This document shows positions 35,514 through 45,863 of a stretch of 64,000 bases of DNA, in pieces. This DNA comes from Bromus sterilis. Taxonomy: Eukaryota > Streptophyta > Magnoliopsida > Poales > Poaceae. The stretch is taken from assembly GCA_950022295.1 (NCBI GenBank), contig OX465598.1, forward strand, positions 66,324,001-66,388,000. The letters are read 5' to 3'. The notes beneath the pieces are model-generated. The model saw only the letters and a list, made by a program, of their open reading frames with translations. It made no database searches and was not told where the DNA came from. Numbering within the stretch: the stretch's first letter is position 1; each line of letters opens with the position of its first letter. The translations under genes and the position numbers were made by a program.

Positions 35514-36662
35514 TTGGAGATACTTAGTAAACATCGTGGTGCAATTGGCTATACCCTTGATGACCTTAAGGGAATTAGTCCATCTATCTGTCAACATACT
35601 ATCAACCTCGAGCCCGATGCTAAACCTGTTGTTGACCATCAACGACGGTTGAACCCAAAGAGGATGGATGTTGTGAGGACCGAAATCCTCAAGCTTCTAG
35701 CCGCAGGTATTATCTACCCTATAGCTGATAGTAAGTGGGTAAGTCCAGTTCATTGTGTTCCTGAGAAAGGAGGGACAACTGTAGTCCCTAATGATAAGAA
35801 TGAACTAATACCTCAGAGAATTATTATTGGATATAGAATGTGTATTGATTACAGGAATTTGAACAAGGCAACTAGGAAGGACCACTACCCGCTGCCCTTT
35901 ATCGATCAGATGCTTGAGAGGCTGTCCAAAAACACCCACTTTTGCTATCTTGACGGGTACTCTGGCTTCTCTCAAATTCATGTTAACACTGTTGATCAAG
36001 AGAAGACCACTTTCACTTGTCCTTACGGTACTTATGCTTATAGGCGTATGCCTTTTGGTTTATGCAATGCCCCTGCTACTTTTCAGAGATGTATGTCTGC
36101 AATATTTCATGGTTTCTGTGAGGAGATTGTGGAAGTCTTCATGGACGATTTCTCCGTATATGGAACTTCCTTTGACCACTATCTCCACAATCTTAATAAA
36201 GTTTTGCAGAGATGCGAGGATACAAACTTAGTTCTAAACTAGGAAAAGTGCCACTTCATGGTTAACGAAGGGATCGTGCTTGGCCACAAGATTTCCGAGA
36301 GGGGAATTGAAGTGGACAAGGCGAAGATTGAAGCTATCGAAAGGATGCCCTACCCAAGGGACATTAAAGGTATTCGTAGTTTTCTCGGTCATGCTGGTTT
36401 CTATAGAAGATTTATTAAAGACTTTTCTAAGACCTCGAGACCCCTCACTAATCTTCTCCAGAAGGATGTTCCTTTTGTATTTGATGAAGATTGTAAGGAG
36501 GCTTTCGAAGTTCTTAAGAAAGCTTTAATAACCGCTCCTATAGTACAACCGCCTGACTGGAGTTTGCCCTTTGAAATTATGTGTGATGCTAGTGATTTTG
36601 CTGTTGGAGCTGTTTTAGGACAAAGGGTTGATAAATTTTTTGAATGTTATACATTATGCTAG
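35514..36662 (+). pseudogene. Athila-B reverse transcriptase and start of RNase H
   Basis: RT from GAIGYTLDDLKGISPSICQH and VVDHQRRLNPKRMDVVRTEI to MCIDYRNLNKATRKDHYPLP, LDGYSGFSQI, RRMPFGLCNAPATFQRCM and the catalytic VEVFMDDFSVYG (FMDD at 36138-36149). TAG at 36241 stands where Athila-C has TGG (NWEKCHF). The frame continues at 36244 (EKCHFMVNEGIVLGHKIS) into RNase H (FEIMCDASDFAVGAVLGQ) and breaks at about 36635 by a small length change. Confidence 0.9.
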
Positions 36663-38352
36663 TAAAACCCTTGATAGTGCTCAGAAGAATTATGCTACTA
36701 CTGAGAAGGAATTCTTAGCAGTAGTGTTTGCTTGTGATAAGTTTAGGCCATATATTGTCGATTCTAAAGTTATTATTCATACTGACCATGATGCCATTAA
36801 GTATCTTATGACGAAGAAGGATGCCAAACCAAGACTCATCAGATGGGTACTCCTCCTTCAAGAATTTTATTTTCAGATTGTTGATAGAAAAGGAGCAGAC
36901 AACCCTGTAGCGGACAATCTTTCAAGGATGGAAGATATACCGCATGATCCCATCCCAGTCAACGACAGTTTTCCAGACGAACAACTTGCCGTTGTTAAAG
37001 TACAATCTCTTTGCGATCCTTGGTTTGCAGATTATGCTAATTTTATCGTTGCAAAGTATTTGCCTCCAGTTTTAACATTTCAGCAAAGGAAGAAGTTCTT
37101 CCATGATTTGAGGCATTACTTTTGGGATGACCCACATCTTTTCAAAGAAGGTCCAGACGGGATCGTGAGAAGATGCATACCGGAACACGAGCAGAAGGAC
37201 ATTCTCAAGCAATGTCACGATAGTCCCTATGGAGGACATCACGCCGGTGAGAGAACCGCACATAAGGTTCTCCAATCAGGTTTTTATTGGCCTACTCTCT
37301 TTAAAGATGCTAGAAATTATGTTTTAGCCTGTGATAAATGTCAGAGAGTTGGTAATATTAGTAGAAGGAATGAGATGCCTATGAATTACTCACTAGTGAT
37401 TGAGCCTTTTGATTGCTGGGGTTTTGATTTTATGGGTCCTTTTCCTTCTTCACACAAGTACACTCACATATTAGTTGTTGTTGATTATGTAACCAAGTGG
37501 GTTGAAGAAATCCCCACTGAGAGTGTTGATCACAAGACATCTTTGAAAATGCTCAAAGATGTAATTTTCCCTAGGTTTGGTGTACCTAGGTATCTCATGA
37601 CTGATGGAGGATCACAATTCACGCATGGAGCTTTTAGAAAAGCTTTAGCCAAGTACAATGTCAATCATAGAATTGCTTCACCGTACCATCCTCAAACTAG
37701 TCGGAAAGTTGAGCTCACCAATAGAGAGATCAAGTTGATCTTGTAAAAGACAGTTAACAGAAATAGGAAGGACTGGTCAAATAAGTTAGGAGATGCTTTG
37801 TGGGCGTATAGAACTGCTTACAAAAACCCCATGGGCATGTCTCCCTATAAAATGGTCTATGGCAAGGCTTGCCATTTGCCATTAGAGTTAGAGCACAAAG
37901 CTTTCTGGGCTATTAGAGAGCTTAATGCCGACCCAAAGTTAGCTGGTGAAAAGCGTCTCATGAACTTGACTTCTCTAGATGAGTGGAGAAGTGAAGCTTA
38001 CGAGAGCGCTAAAATGTTCAAGGAAAAGGTAAAGAAGTAGCATGACAGGAGGATTCTGAAACGTGAATTTAATGTTGGTGATAAAGTTTTATTGTTTAGA
38101 TCCCGTTTCAGGTTTTCTCCAGGTAAACTACTTTCCAGGTGGGAAGGGCCATTTCATATCGAAGAAGTCTACCGGTCTGGTGCAATCAAGATTAACAATT
38201 TTGAAGGCACCAAACCTCAAGTTGTGAATGGGCAAAGACTCAAGCATTACATCGTGGGAGATCCCGTCAATGTTTATGTAAATATAATACGCACAACAAC
38301 TTATGAAGAACATGTTGCAGCCCTGTTTCAGACACCGACAGAAGCAGAATAA
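36628..38352 (+). pseudogene. Athila-B RNase H end and integrase
   Basis: RNase H: ASKTLDSAQKNYATTEKEFLA and HTDHDAIKYLMTKKDAKPRL. Integrase: HDSPYGGHHAGERTAHKVL and CDKCQRVGNISRR zinc site; WGFDFMGPFPSSHKYTH (D), MTDGGSQFTH (D) and VELTNREIK (E). Stops: TAA at 37744-37746 (CAA in Athila-C) and TAG at 38038-38040 (TGG in Athila-C). The C-terminal part (GDKVLLFRSRFRFSPGKLLS, WEGPFHIEEVYRSGAIKI) ends at TAA 38350-38352, 14 codons earlier than in Athila-C. GKVE near the catalytic Glu reads SRKVE, with an Arg in place of Gly. Confidence 0.9.
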
Positions 38353-38473
38353 GAAAAGTTATGTATTACGGTAAGGAAACATCGTGAACCGCCATAAAAG
38401 TTCCATATTATGAGTTTTTGCAAAATTAGGAAAATTCGAGGCCTAAGTGGAGCCGGAGAGTAGCTCCAGGGGG

Positions 38474-38529
38474 CCCAGGCGCCCCCCTGGCGCGGCCTAC
38501 CTCCTGGCCGCGCCGGGAGGCCGCCTGGG
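38474..38529. promoter_or_regulatory. GC-rich hairpin before Athila-B extra ORF
   Basis: Arms CCCAGGCGCCCCCCTGGCGC and GCGCCGGGAGGCCGCCTGGG fold with few mismatches. The same motif sits upstream of TATA motifs in the Athila-type LTRs. Here TATATATA follows at 38596-38603 and an ATG at 38692. Confidence 0.65.
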
Positions 38530-38595
38530 CACCCAAGAGTCCGTCTCCGACCCCACTTTGGCTCGTTACCTTCCTTTTGTTGCAGAAATTTTTGC

Positions 38596-38603
38596 TATAT
38601 ATA
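38596..38603 (+). promoter_or_regulatory. TATA-like motif before Athila-B extra ORF
   Basis: TATATATA, 96 bp before the extra ORF ATG; the equivalent in Athila-C is TATATA at 41671-41676 (minus). A possible splice acceptor TTTTTTCCAG ends at 38670. Confidence 0.5.
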
Positions 38604-38691
38604 TGCCCGGATCGTTCCGGCAACGTATCTCGCGATTTCGGGTGTTTTCTTTTCGATCTGTTTTTTCCAGGGTAAAAAGTTATTGTTAGAG

Positions 38692-39144
38692 ATGTCTTCT
38701 TGTGGCTCAAGTGGAGAAGACTTCATGGGACGACGTCTACGTGAAGTTCAGAAAGACCTCAACCAAGGGAAATACGTAGATTGGGCCACGGAAGATGAAA
38801 TCGCTGCAAGGCGAGCGGAGATGGAGCGTTCCGTGAGAGAAGAAGTCAAGATTATCACCGCCCAACAATTAGGGGGTCCATCAACACAAGGAGGAAGATC
38901 AAGCCACCCCATCATGGTGGGGAGTTTACAACCTTATTATGATCTTTCTCTTAACCTTTCAGGAACGGCCCCTGCACTTGAAAATCAATGTACGATTTCT
39001 ACCATCTCCGAAGCTTACCGCATCACCAATCAACTGTGTGAAGATTTCCGTGTACTAAAGGTGCAAGTGGAGATTTTGGAGGAGGAAAACCAAACCCTTC
39101 GCCGTGTCATCAAAGATTTGAAGAATCAACAACAACATGAATGA
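38692..39144 (+). CDS. Athila-B extra ORF downstream of integrase, coiled-coil
   Basis: 150 codons, intact, from ATG 38692 (MSSCGSSGEDFMGRRL) to TGA 39142-39144. N-terminal half is charged (REVQKDLNQGKYVDWATEDE, EEVKIITAQQLGG). The C-terminal 40 residues form a likely coiled coil (VLKVQVEILEEENQTLRRVI). No signal peptide or membrane segment. This is the position where env-like or unknown ORFs occur in Athila elements; I do not recognise the family and propose no function. The flanking DNA matches Athila-C, but the ORF does not. That it stays open while pol has several stops is notable. Confidence 0.65.
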   Translation: MSSCGSSGEDFMGRRLREVQKDLNQGKYVDWATEDEIAARRAEMERSVREEVKIITAQQLGGPSTQGGRSSHPIMVGSLQPYYDLSLNLSGTAPALENQCTISTISEAYRITNQLCEDFRVLKVQVEILEEENQTLRRVIKDLKNQQQHE

Positions 39145-39297
39145 GGAGTGAAATCTCCTTGGGTAATGGCATCCTCTCAGCTTGTTCCTCTCCTTGGGTA
39201 GATTTCTGCTTGTGCATCCATACCCTGAAACCAATACCTTCCATATGAGTCCACCATACCTTCCTATTCGTGGTATTCCTCTACCACTCCTATTCGT
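39145..39297 (+). other. Athila-B 3' untranslated remnant with deletions
   Basis: Matches (in the other orientation) parts of Athila-C 41094-41030 and 40517-40425, but about 500 bp between these is missing at about 39190. It stops at the junction with the truncated Athila-C LTR near 39298; CCTATTCGTG is repeated at 39263 and just before the junction, as expected of filler DNA at a repaired break. Confidence 0.7.
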
Positions 39298-39463
39298 GCG
39301 TCCACTTTTTACCGCTGAATCCCGCGTCTGCTGCTTCGGCACCGGAAAGTTGCAAACTGTGTAAAATAAGCCAATACAACATAAGAATAGCATCATATCA
39401 TGAAATATATCAATGAATAAGAAAAAATTAATATATAAATAGTGATGCATTTTGGACGTATGA
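39298..39463 (-). repeat. Athila-C 3' LTR, truncated
   Basis: On the minus strand starts (T)(C)ATACGTCCAAAATGCATC after a polypurine tract and ends within GTAAAAAGTGGACGC. Corresponds to the first 165 bp or so of the LTR. Confidence 0.85.
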
Positions 39464-39477
39464 ACTCCCCCAAGCTT
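39464..39477 (-). other. Athila-C polypurine tract
   Basis: AAGCTTGGGGGAGT on the minus strand, directly before the 3' LTR; the non-autonomous element has AAGCTTGGGGATGT at 55254-55267. Confidence 0.75.
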
Positions 39478-41067
39478 AGACCTCGCTTGTCCCCAAGCGA
39501 ATACTGAGCTCGGTAAACCTGTCCACAAGTTTAGAGAGTGAAGTGTCGATAAATAAAATACGGACAATAAGCATCAAGGTTCCTTCATGAAACTCAAGCA
39601 TCCTCAACAGCAACCTCAACTCATTAGGCCCTTCTGAGAAAGTAATAACAATTATAATCAAAAGTAGGGCTGAGGAAACTCATCAAATTATGGCAAACAT
39701 ATCCTTGGTCAAAGGACAACTAAAAACAATTTGAAACTTTTGAAAGAACATGTTAATAGTCATGAAGTGCAAATGCTAACACAAAGGAAGATGCTCGCTA
39801 GGCAAAAGCTTTCGCAAACAACTTACTTATCAAAAGATAATGTCAACAAGGATATGGCATGGCAAAACTTAATGCATCTTAATAAGGATGAATCCTCATC
39901 AACATCAAATGTCTGTTCTCTTAGGGAAAATAAGGAAGTGGGACAACTGACTCAACATGAAGGTGGAAGAAAGCCTTGTTTAAGGGCAAGCAGGGAAAAC
40001 TCATGTGCTATCCTTAAATCAAACAGAATAAAAATAGATTTTGGAAATGTGCATAGTTTGTCAACGAATGCTAAGAGATAGCTCAATTACTTCTCAAGAT
40101 GGACAAGTTTCGAGGAACGGCTCCCAAGTGAGGACGATCACATCCCCTTAATCTCCTTTGTTTATCACTGCCAAAGTTTCTGATTTCTCATAGACCAAGC
40201 GTGAAGGAGGGTTTGTTTGTTATATTATCTTTCGAGCTGGGCGCACTCATGCCAGTTCCTCCTCGTATTATGGGTTTGCAGATTAGACATGCAATCCCTG
40301 GGTAAAACTTGTCCAACTTAAGAAGATCATGAATTACCTACTACTTCCTCATGAGCTAAAAAAGAGGCACAAAACAGAAGATTTTGAACATTTAAGGATA
40401 ACACATAAATTCTATACTTATAGGAGTGGTAGGGGAATACCACGAATAGGAAGGTATGGTGGACTCAAATGGAAGGTAATGGTTTAAGGGTATGGATGCA
40501 CAAGTAGAAATCTACTTGGCAAAGAGTTTGGCTAGCAAAGGCTTTGAGAGAACAAACAATTGATGCTAATTTAGATGCAACACATATAAGGCATAAACAT
40601 TAAGGTAAGCATAACACATCAAGTTGTCTTCCTTGTCAACATCACATTTCAGGCATAATAACATAAAGGTTTTGGCTATGTCGCTACTTGAGAAAACATG
40701 CATGTTGTCAAGACCAAAGCTATGTTTGCCAAAATTAAATAAAGTTTTCAAAGCCATACTTAATATAAGGTCAATACTCCCCATAAGAATCGTCATATGA
40801 GGCCGATTGCGTGAAGAGAATACCGAGTGCAACGAAGAAACCAATAGACTTCTCATTAATATTCCATTATAGACGACTCCACACTCACGGATACAATCTC
40901 TCCACAGACGGAGTGATAGACCTTGATGCAAACACCTATTTCATATAATAAACTCCCTAGACATGATACGACTCTACTTGACTATAAAAGACTAAGATAA
41001 AGATAAAGATACCCAGCACTCCCCCACGCTTGGAACAAGCTGAGGGAATGCCATTACCCGAGGAGAT
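39478..41067 (-). other. Athila-C 3' untranslated region
   Basis: About 1.6 kb between extra ORF and polypurine tract. A 121-codon minus-strand frame (40931-40566) and a 116-codon plus-strand frame (39731-40081) occur but have no recognisable domain and no counterpart I can compare in the deleted Athila-B copy. I treat the stretch as non-coding. Confidence 0.6.
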
Positions 41068-41574
41068 TTACTCCTCATTCTTGTTCTTCTCAATCAGGTA
41101 CTCCTTGGCGAAGCGCTTCCATGGTAGCTCCTCTCCAGTCTCGAAGGACATTCCCGTCTCCAGGATCCTGCACTCAGCACCTAAACCCATGCACAGAAAC
41201 TTTAGTTCATACTCACAGTTCTGGTTGTGCAGATCATAGATTTGCGCTTGGAGCTGGTAAACTTTTTCTTCTAATGCGGACAAACTTGACCACGTCTCCT
41301 TCATCTCTTTCCTATGGGAAGCCTCGATCTCATTCCTGATGTCGAAGTTGGCTTCAACACCACCCTCCACCATGTTCTTGAACTTGAAGACCTCATGTTC
41401 CATCTCCTTCAGCCGCTCCTCGGTGCTCCCCTCCATGACTGGTCCCTTCAGATCTTCCTTGTGGAGAACACCGTCCTCCACACGAAGGACCTGGGGGTGC
41501 TTGTTCACCTCATCGATGTAAGGGTTGATGACGTTGACGAAGAACTTGTCCTTGGGGGAACTTGGGGAAGCCAT
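41068..41574 (-). CDS. Athila-C extra ORF downstream of integrase, coiled-coil
   Basis: 168 codons, intact, ATG at 41574 (MASPSSPKDKFFVNVINPYI) to TAA at 41068. A long charged helical region (EERLKEMEHEVFKFKNMVEG, then LSALEEKVYQLQAQIYDLHN) predicts a coiled coil in the middle; the end is basic (KRFAKEYLIEKNKNEE). No signal peptide or membrane segment. The upstream 300 bp and downstream 60 bp match Athila-B, yet the protein shows no alignable similarity to the Athila-B ORF. Family not recognised. Confidence 0.68.
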   Translation of the reverse strand: MASPSSPKDKFFVNVINPYIDEVNKHPQVLRVEDGVLHKEDLKGPVMEGSTEERLKEMEHEVFKFKNMVEGGVEANFDIRNEIEASHRKEMKETWSSLSALEEKVYQLQAQIYDLHNQNCEYELKFLCMGLGAECRILETGMSFETGEELPWKRFAKEYLIEKNKNEE

Positions 41575-41742
41575 GGCACCTAGGTTTAGCTAAAAGATCT
41601 CCTGGCAGAAACAGATTGAAGAGAAAACACACGAAATCGCGAGATACGTTGCCGGAACGATCCGGGAAAATATATAGCAAAAATTTCTGCAACAAAAGGA
41701 AGGTAACGAGCCAAAGTGGGGTCTGAGACGGACTCCTGGGTG

Positions 41743-41798
41743 CCCAGGCGGCCTCCCGGCGCGGCCAGGAGGTAGGGCGCGCCATGGGGGCGCCTGGG
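41743..41798. promoter_or_regulatory. GC-rich hairpin before Athila-C extra ORF
   Basis: CCCAGGCGGCCTCCCGGCGC paired with GGCGCGCCATGGGGGCGCCT on the plus strand; equivalent to 38474-38529 in Athila-B. TATATA follows on the minus strand at 41676-41671. Confidence 0.6.
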
Positions 41799-41874
41799 CC
41801 CCCTGGAGCTCCTCTCCGGCTCCACTTAGGCCTCGAATTTTCCTAATTTTGCAAAACCTCGTAATATGGAACTT

Positions 41875-43707
41875 TTATGGCGGTTCGCGATGTTTCCTTA
41901 CCGTAATACATACCTTTTCATATTCTGCTTCTGTCGGTGTCTGAAATAGGGCTGCAACATGTTCTTCATGAGTTGTTGTGCGTATTATATTTACATCAAC
42001 ATTGACGGGATCTCCCGCCATGTAATGCTTGATTCTTTGCCTATTCACAACTTGAGGTTTGGTGCCTTCAAATTTTTTAATCTTGATTGCACCAGACCGG
42101 TAGACTTCTTTGATATGAAATGGCCCTTCCCACCTGGAAAGTAATTTACCTGGAGAAAACCTGAAACGGGATCTAAACAATAAAACTTTATCACCAACAT
42201 TAAATTCACGTTTCAGAATCCTCCTGTCATGCCACTTCTTTACCTTTTCCTTGAACATTTTAGCGCTCTCGTAAGCTTCACTTCTCCACTCATCTAGAGA
42301 AGTCAAGTTCATGAGACGCTTTTCACCAGCTAACTTTGGGTCAGCATTAAGCTCTCTAACAGCCCAGAAATCTTTGTGCCCTAACTCTAATGGCAAATGG
42401 CAAGCTTTGCCATAGACCATTTTATAGGGAGACATTCCCATGGGGTTTTTGTAAGCAGTTCTATACGCCCACAAAGCATCTCCTAACTTATTTGACCAGT
42501 TCTTCCTATTTCTGTTAACTGTCTTTTGCAAGATCAACTTGATCTCTCTATTGGTGAGCTCAACTTGCCCACTAGTTTGAGGATGGTACGGTGACGCAAT
42601 CCTATGATTGACATCGTACTTGGCTAGAGCTTTCCTAAAAGATCCATGCGTGAAGTGTGATCCTCCATCAGTCATGAGATACCTAGGTACACCAAACCTA
42701 GGGAAAATTACATCTTTGAGCATTTTCAAAGATGTTTTCTGATCAGCACTCTCAGTGGGGATTGCTTCAACCCACTTGGTTACATAATCAACAGCAACTA
42801 ATATGTGAGTGTACTTGTGCGAAGAAGGAAAAGGACCCATAAAATCAAAACCCCAGCAATCAAAAGGCTCAATCACTAGTGAGTAATTCATAGGCATCTC
42901 ATTCCTTCTACTAATATTACCAACTCTCTGACATTTATCACAGGCTAAAACATAATTTCTAGCATCTTTAAAGAGAGTAGGCCAATAAAAACCTAATTGG
43001 AGAACCTTATGTGCGGTTCTCTCACCGGCGTGATGTCCTCCATAGGGACTATCGTGACATTGCTTGAGAATGTCCTTTTGTTCGTGTTCCGGTATGCATC
43101 TTCTCACGATCCCGTCTGGACCTTCTTTGAAAAGATGTGGGTCATCCCAAAAGTAATGCCTCAAATCATGGAAGAACTTCTTCCTTTGCTGAAACGTTAA
43201 ACCTGGAGGCAAATACTTTGCAACGATAAAATTAGCATAATCTGCAAACCAAGGATCGGAAAGAGATTGTACTTTAACAACGTCAAGTTGTTTGTCTGGA
43301 AAACTGTCGTTGACTGGGATGGGATCATGCGGTATATCTTCCATCCTTGAAAGATTGCCCACTACCGGGTTGTCTGCTCCTTTTCTATCAACAATCTGCA
43401 AATCAAATTCTTGAAGATGGAGTACCCATCTGATGAGTCTTGGTTTGGCATCCTTCTTCGTCATAAGATACTTAATGGCAGCATGGTCAGTATGACTAAT
43501 AACTTTTGAATTAACAATATACCGCCTAAACTTGTCACAGGCAAACACTACTGCTAATAATTCCTTCTCAGTAGTAGCATAATTCTTTTGGGCACTATCA
43601 AGGGTTTTACTAGCGTAATAAATAATATTCAATTTCTTATCAACCCTTTGTCCTAAAACAGCTCCAACAGCAAAATCACTAGCATCACACATAATTTCAA
43701 AGGGCAA
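41875..43707 (-). CDS. pol: Athila-C RNase H and integrase, uninterrupted
   Basis: 610 codons without a stop on the minus strand. RNase H: FEIMCDASDFAVGAVLGQ, TLDSAQKNYATTEKELLA, HTDHAAIKYLMTKKD. Integrase zinc site HDSPYGGHHAGERTAHKVL and CDKCQRVG; core WGFDFMGPFPSS (D), LMTDGGSHFTHG (D) and SGQVELTNREIK (E); C-terminal GDKVLLFRSRFRF and WEGPFHIKEVYRSGAIKI. It inserts cDNA into the genome. It is the best preserved Athila integrase here. A frameshift near 43810 separates it from RT. Confidence 0.92.
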   Translation of the reverse strand: MPFEIMCDASDFAVGAVLGQRVDKKLNIIYYASKTLDSAQKNYATTEKELLAVVFACDKFRRYIVNSKVISHTDHAAIKYLMTKKDAKPRLIRWVLHLQEFDLQIVDRKGADNPVVGNLSRMEDIPHDPIPVNDSFPDKQLDVVKVQSLSDPWFADYANFIVAKYLPPGLTFQQRKKFFHDLRHYFWDDPHLFKEGPDGIVRRCIPEHEQKDILKQCHDSPYGGHHAGERTAHKVLQLGFYWPTLFKDARNYVLACDKCQRVGNISRRNEMPMNYSLVIEPFDCWGFDFMGPFPSSHKYTHILVAVDYVTKWVEAIPTESADQKTSLKMLKDVIFPRFGVPRYLMTDGGSHFTHGSFRKALAKYDVNHRIASPYHPQTSGQVELTNREIKLILQKTVNRNRKNWSNKLGDALWAYRTAYKNPMGMSPYKMVYGKACHLPLELGHKDFWAVRELNADPKLAGEKRLMNLTSLDEWRSEAYESAKMFKEKVKKWHDRRILKREFNVGDKVLLFRSRFRFSPGKLLSRWEGPFHIKEVYRSGAIKIKKFEGTKPQVVNRQRIKHYMAGDPVNVDVNIIRTTTHEEHVAALFQTPTEAEYEKVCITVRKHREPP

Positions 43708-43742
43708 ACTCCAGTCAGGCGGTTGTACTATAGGAGCGGTTA

Positions 43743-44810
43743 TTAAAGCTTTCTTAAGAACTTCGAAAGCCTCCTTACAATCTTCATCAAATACAAAAGG
43801 AACATCCTCTGGAGAAGATTAGTGAGGGGTCTCGAGGTCTTAGAAAAGTCTTTAATAAATCTTCTATAGAAACCAGCATGACCGAGAAAACTACGAATAC
43901 CTTTAATGTCCCTTGGATAGGGCATCCTTTCGATAGCTTCAACTTTCTCCTTGTCCACTTCAATTCCCCTCTCGGAAATCTTTTGGCCAAGCACGATCCC
44001 TTCGTTAACCATGAAGTGACACTTTTCCCAGTTTAGAACTAAGTTTGTATCCTCGCATCTCTGCAAAACTTTATTAAGATTGTGGAGACAGTGGTCAAAG
44101 GAAGTTCCATAGACGGAGAAATCGTCCATGAAGACTTCCACAATCTCCTCACAGAAACCATGAAATATTGCAGACATACATCTCTGAAAAGTAGCAGGGG
44201 CATTGCATAAACCAAAAGGCATACGCCTATAAGCATAAGTACCGTAAGGACAAGTGAAGGTGGTCTTCTCTTGATCGGCAGTGTTAACATGAATTTGAGA
44301 GAAGCCTGAATACCCGTCAAGATAGCAAAAGTGGGTGTTTTTGGACAGCCTCTCAAGCATCTGATCAATAAAGGGCAGCGGGTAGTGGTCCTTCCTAGTT
44401 GCCTTGTTCAACTTCCTGTAATCAATACACATTCTATATCCAATAATAATTCTCTGAGGTATTAGTTAATTCTTATCATTAGGGACTACAGTTGTCCCTC
44501 CTTTCTTAGGAACACAATGAACTGGACTTACCCATTTACTATCGGCTACATGGTAGATAATACCTGCGGCTAGAAGCTTGAGGATTTCGGTCCTCACAAC
44601 ATCCATCATCTTTGGGTTTAACCGTCGTTTATGGTCAACAACAGGTTTAGCATCGGGCTCGAGGTTGATAGTATGTTGACAGATAGATGGACTAATTCCC
44701 TTAAGGTCATCAAGGGTATAGCCAATTGCACCACGGTGTCTCCAATAATCGCTCTTCTTCATACCCTGAAAGGTTAGAGTTGATAATAACAAGATATACT
44801 TTCTTTTCAT
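43743..44810 (-). pseudogene. Athila-C reverse transcriptase
   Basis: Minus strand. An 11-bp deletion near 44745 (relative to Athila-B) joins the linker to HRGAIGYTLDDLKG out of the original frame. RT follows with VVDHKRRLNPKMMDVVRTE, one TAA at 44468-44466 (GAA in Athila-B), MCIDYRKLNKATRKDHYPLP, RRMPFGLCNAPATFQRCM, VEVFMDDFSVYG and NWEKCHFMVNEGIVLG. The frame is lost after PLTNLLQ near 43810 (two bases missing), before the RNase H. Confidence 0.9.
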
Positions 44811-44888
44811 CTAAATAAGCATACTTGAGCGTATCGGGAAGAGGTTTGAGATCAAACACCGAGTCTTCTTTTGGTTTGGATAGAATTC

Positions 44889-45863
44889 CTAAAGATCAAC
44901 CGGAAGGTTGTGCTTCAGGATAACAGGTTGTCTCAAGAAGATTTCGTCAATTTCATTTCTTTCCTGCATATGAGTATCATTCTCGTGGTCCTCCATGTAT
45001 TGCTGCAAAGGATCATTAGGGAGAATAGCAATAGAAGTAATACTTTCAATAATTTTATCATCACTAGGTAATTCAGTACCACGAGGCTGCTTGGAGATCT
45101 TAGAAAAGTTAAATTCATATGGCTCACCATTGAATTCAACAGAAACTTTACCTTTTTTGCAATCTATAATAGCTCCACAAGTTCTGAGAAAAGGTCTACC
45201 AAAAATAATAGGACAAAAACTATCTTGTACTGAACCAAGTACAAGAAAGTCGGTAGGATACTTTACCTTTCCGCATAGGACTTCAACATCTCTCACAATC
45301 CCAATAGGAGAGATAGTAGCTTTGTTTGCAAGATGAATAGTGACCTCAATCTCTTCGAGTTCACAGGGTGAAATCTCACTCATGATCTCTTGATAAAGCG
45401 AATAAGGAATTGCGCTAGCACTTGATCCCAGATCGCATAGCCCGTAATAATTGTGATCTCCTATTTTAACAGATACAACTGGTGTACCTGAAATTGGGCT
45501 TTTATTCTTGGCTGTGACAATGTTAGTTGAAACAGCACAAAAATTTATAATAGAATCTGAAACATCATCAGTAACTAAATCTTTAACCATAGAAACTTGA
45601 GGATCGACTCTGATCTGGTCCTCAGGTTCGCCTGTTCTTCTCTTACTTTTATTTATGATGCCTATCACAAAAGAGTGCTCCCTTGTACTTGAAGGAAAAT
45701 GGGGCTGTTCATATATAACTGCAGGCAAAATAGGATCGGCAACGTGAATATCAATAGGTATTTCTTTGAAAGGCTTATGGTACTGATCCTTCTTCATATT
45801 AGAAGAATCAACATGAGAGGCAAAGTTCTTACAAAAATCAATCATTATGGGAATCCAGACCAA
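44889..45863 (-). pseudogene. Athila-C gag end and protease
   Basis: Continues gag after a 2-bp deletion near 45845 (MIDFCKNFASHVDSSNMKKD). The retropepsin has NYYGLCDLGSSASAIP and CPIIFGRPFLRTCGAIIDCKK, uninterrupted, then the linker MEDHENDTHMQERNEIDEIF. Ends in a frameshift at LPVDL near 44892. Confidence 0.88.

Noticed and set aside
38692..39144. Possible envelope protein downstream of integrase
   Set aside because: No signal peptide or membrane segment in either extra ORF, so an envelope role is not supported.
39731..40081. 116-codon plus-strand frame
   Set aside because: Antisense to the Athila-C 3' untranslated region, no domain, and no second copy in the window to test conservation.
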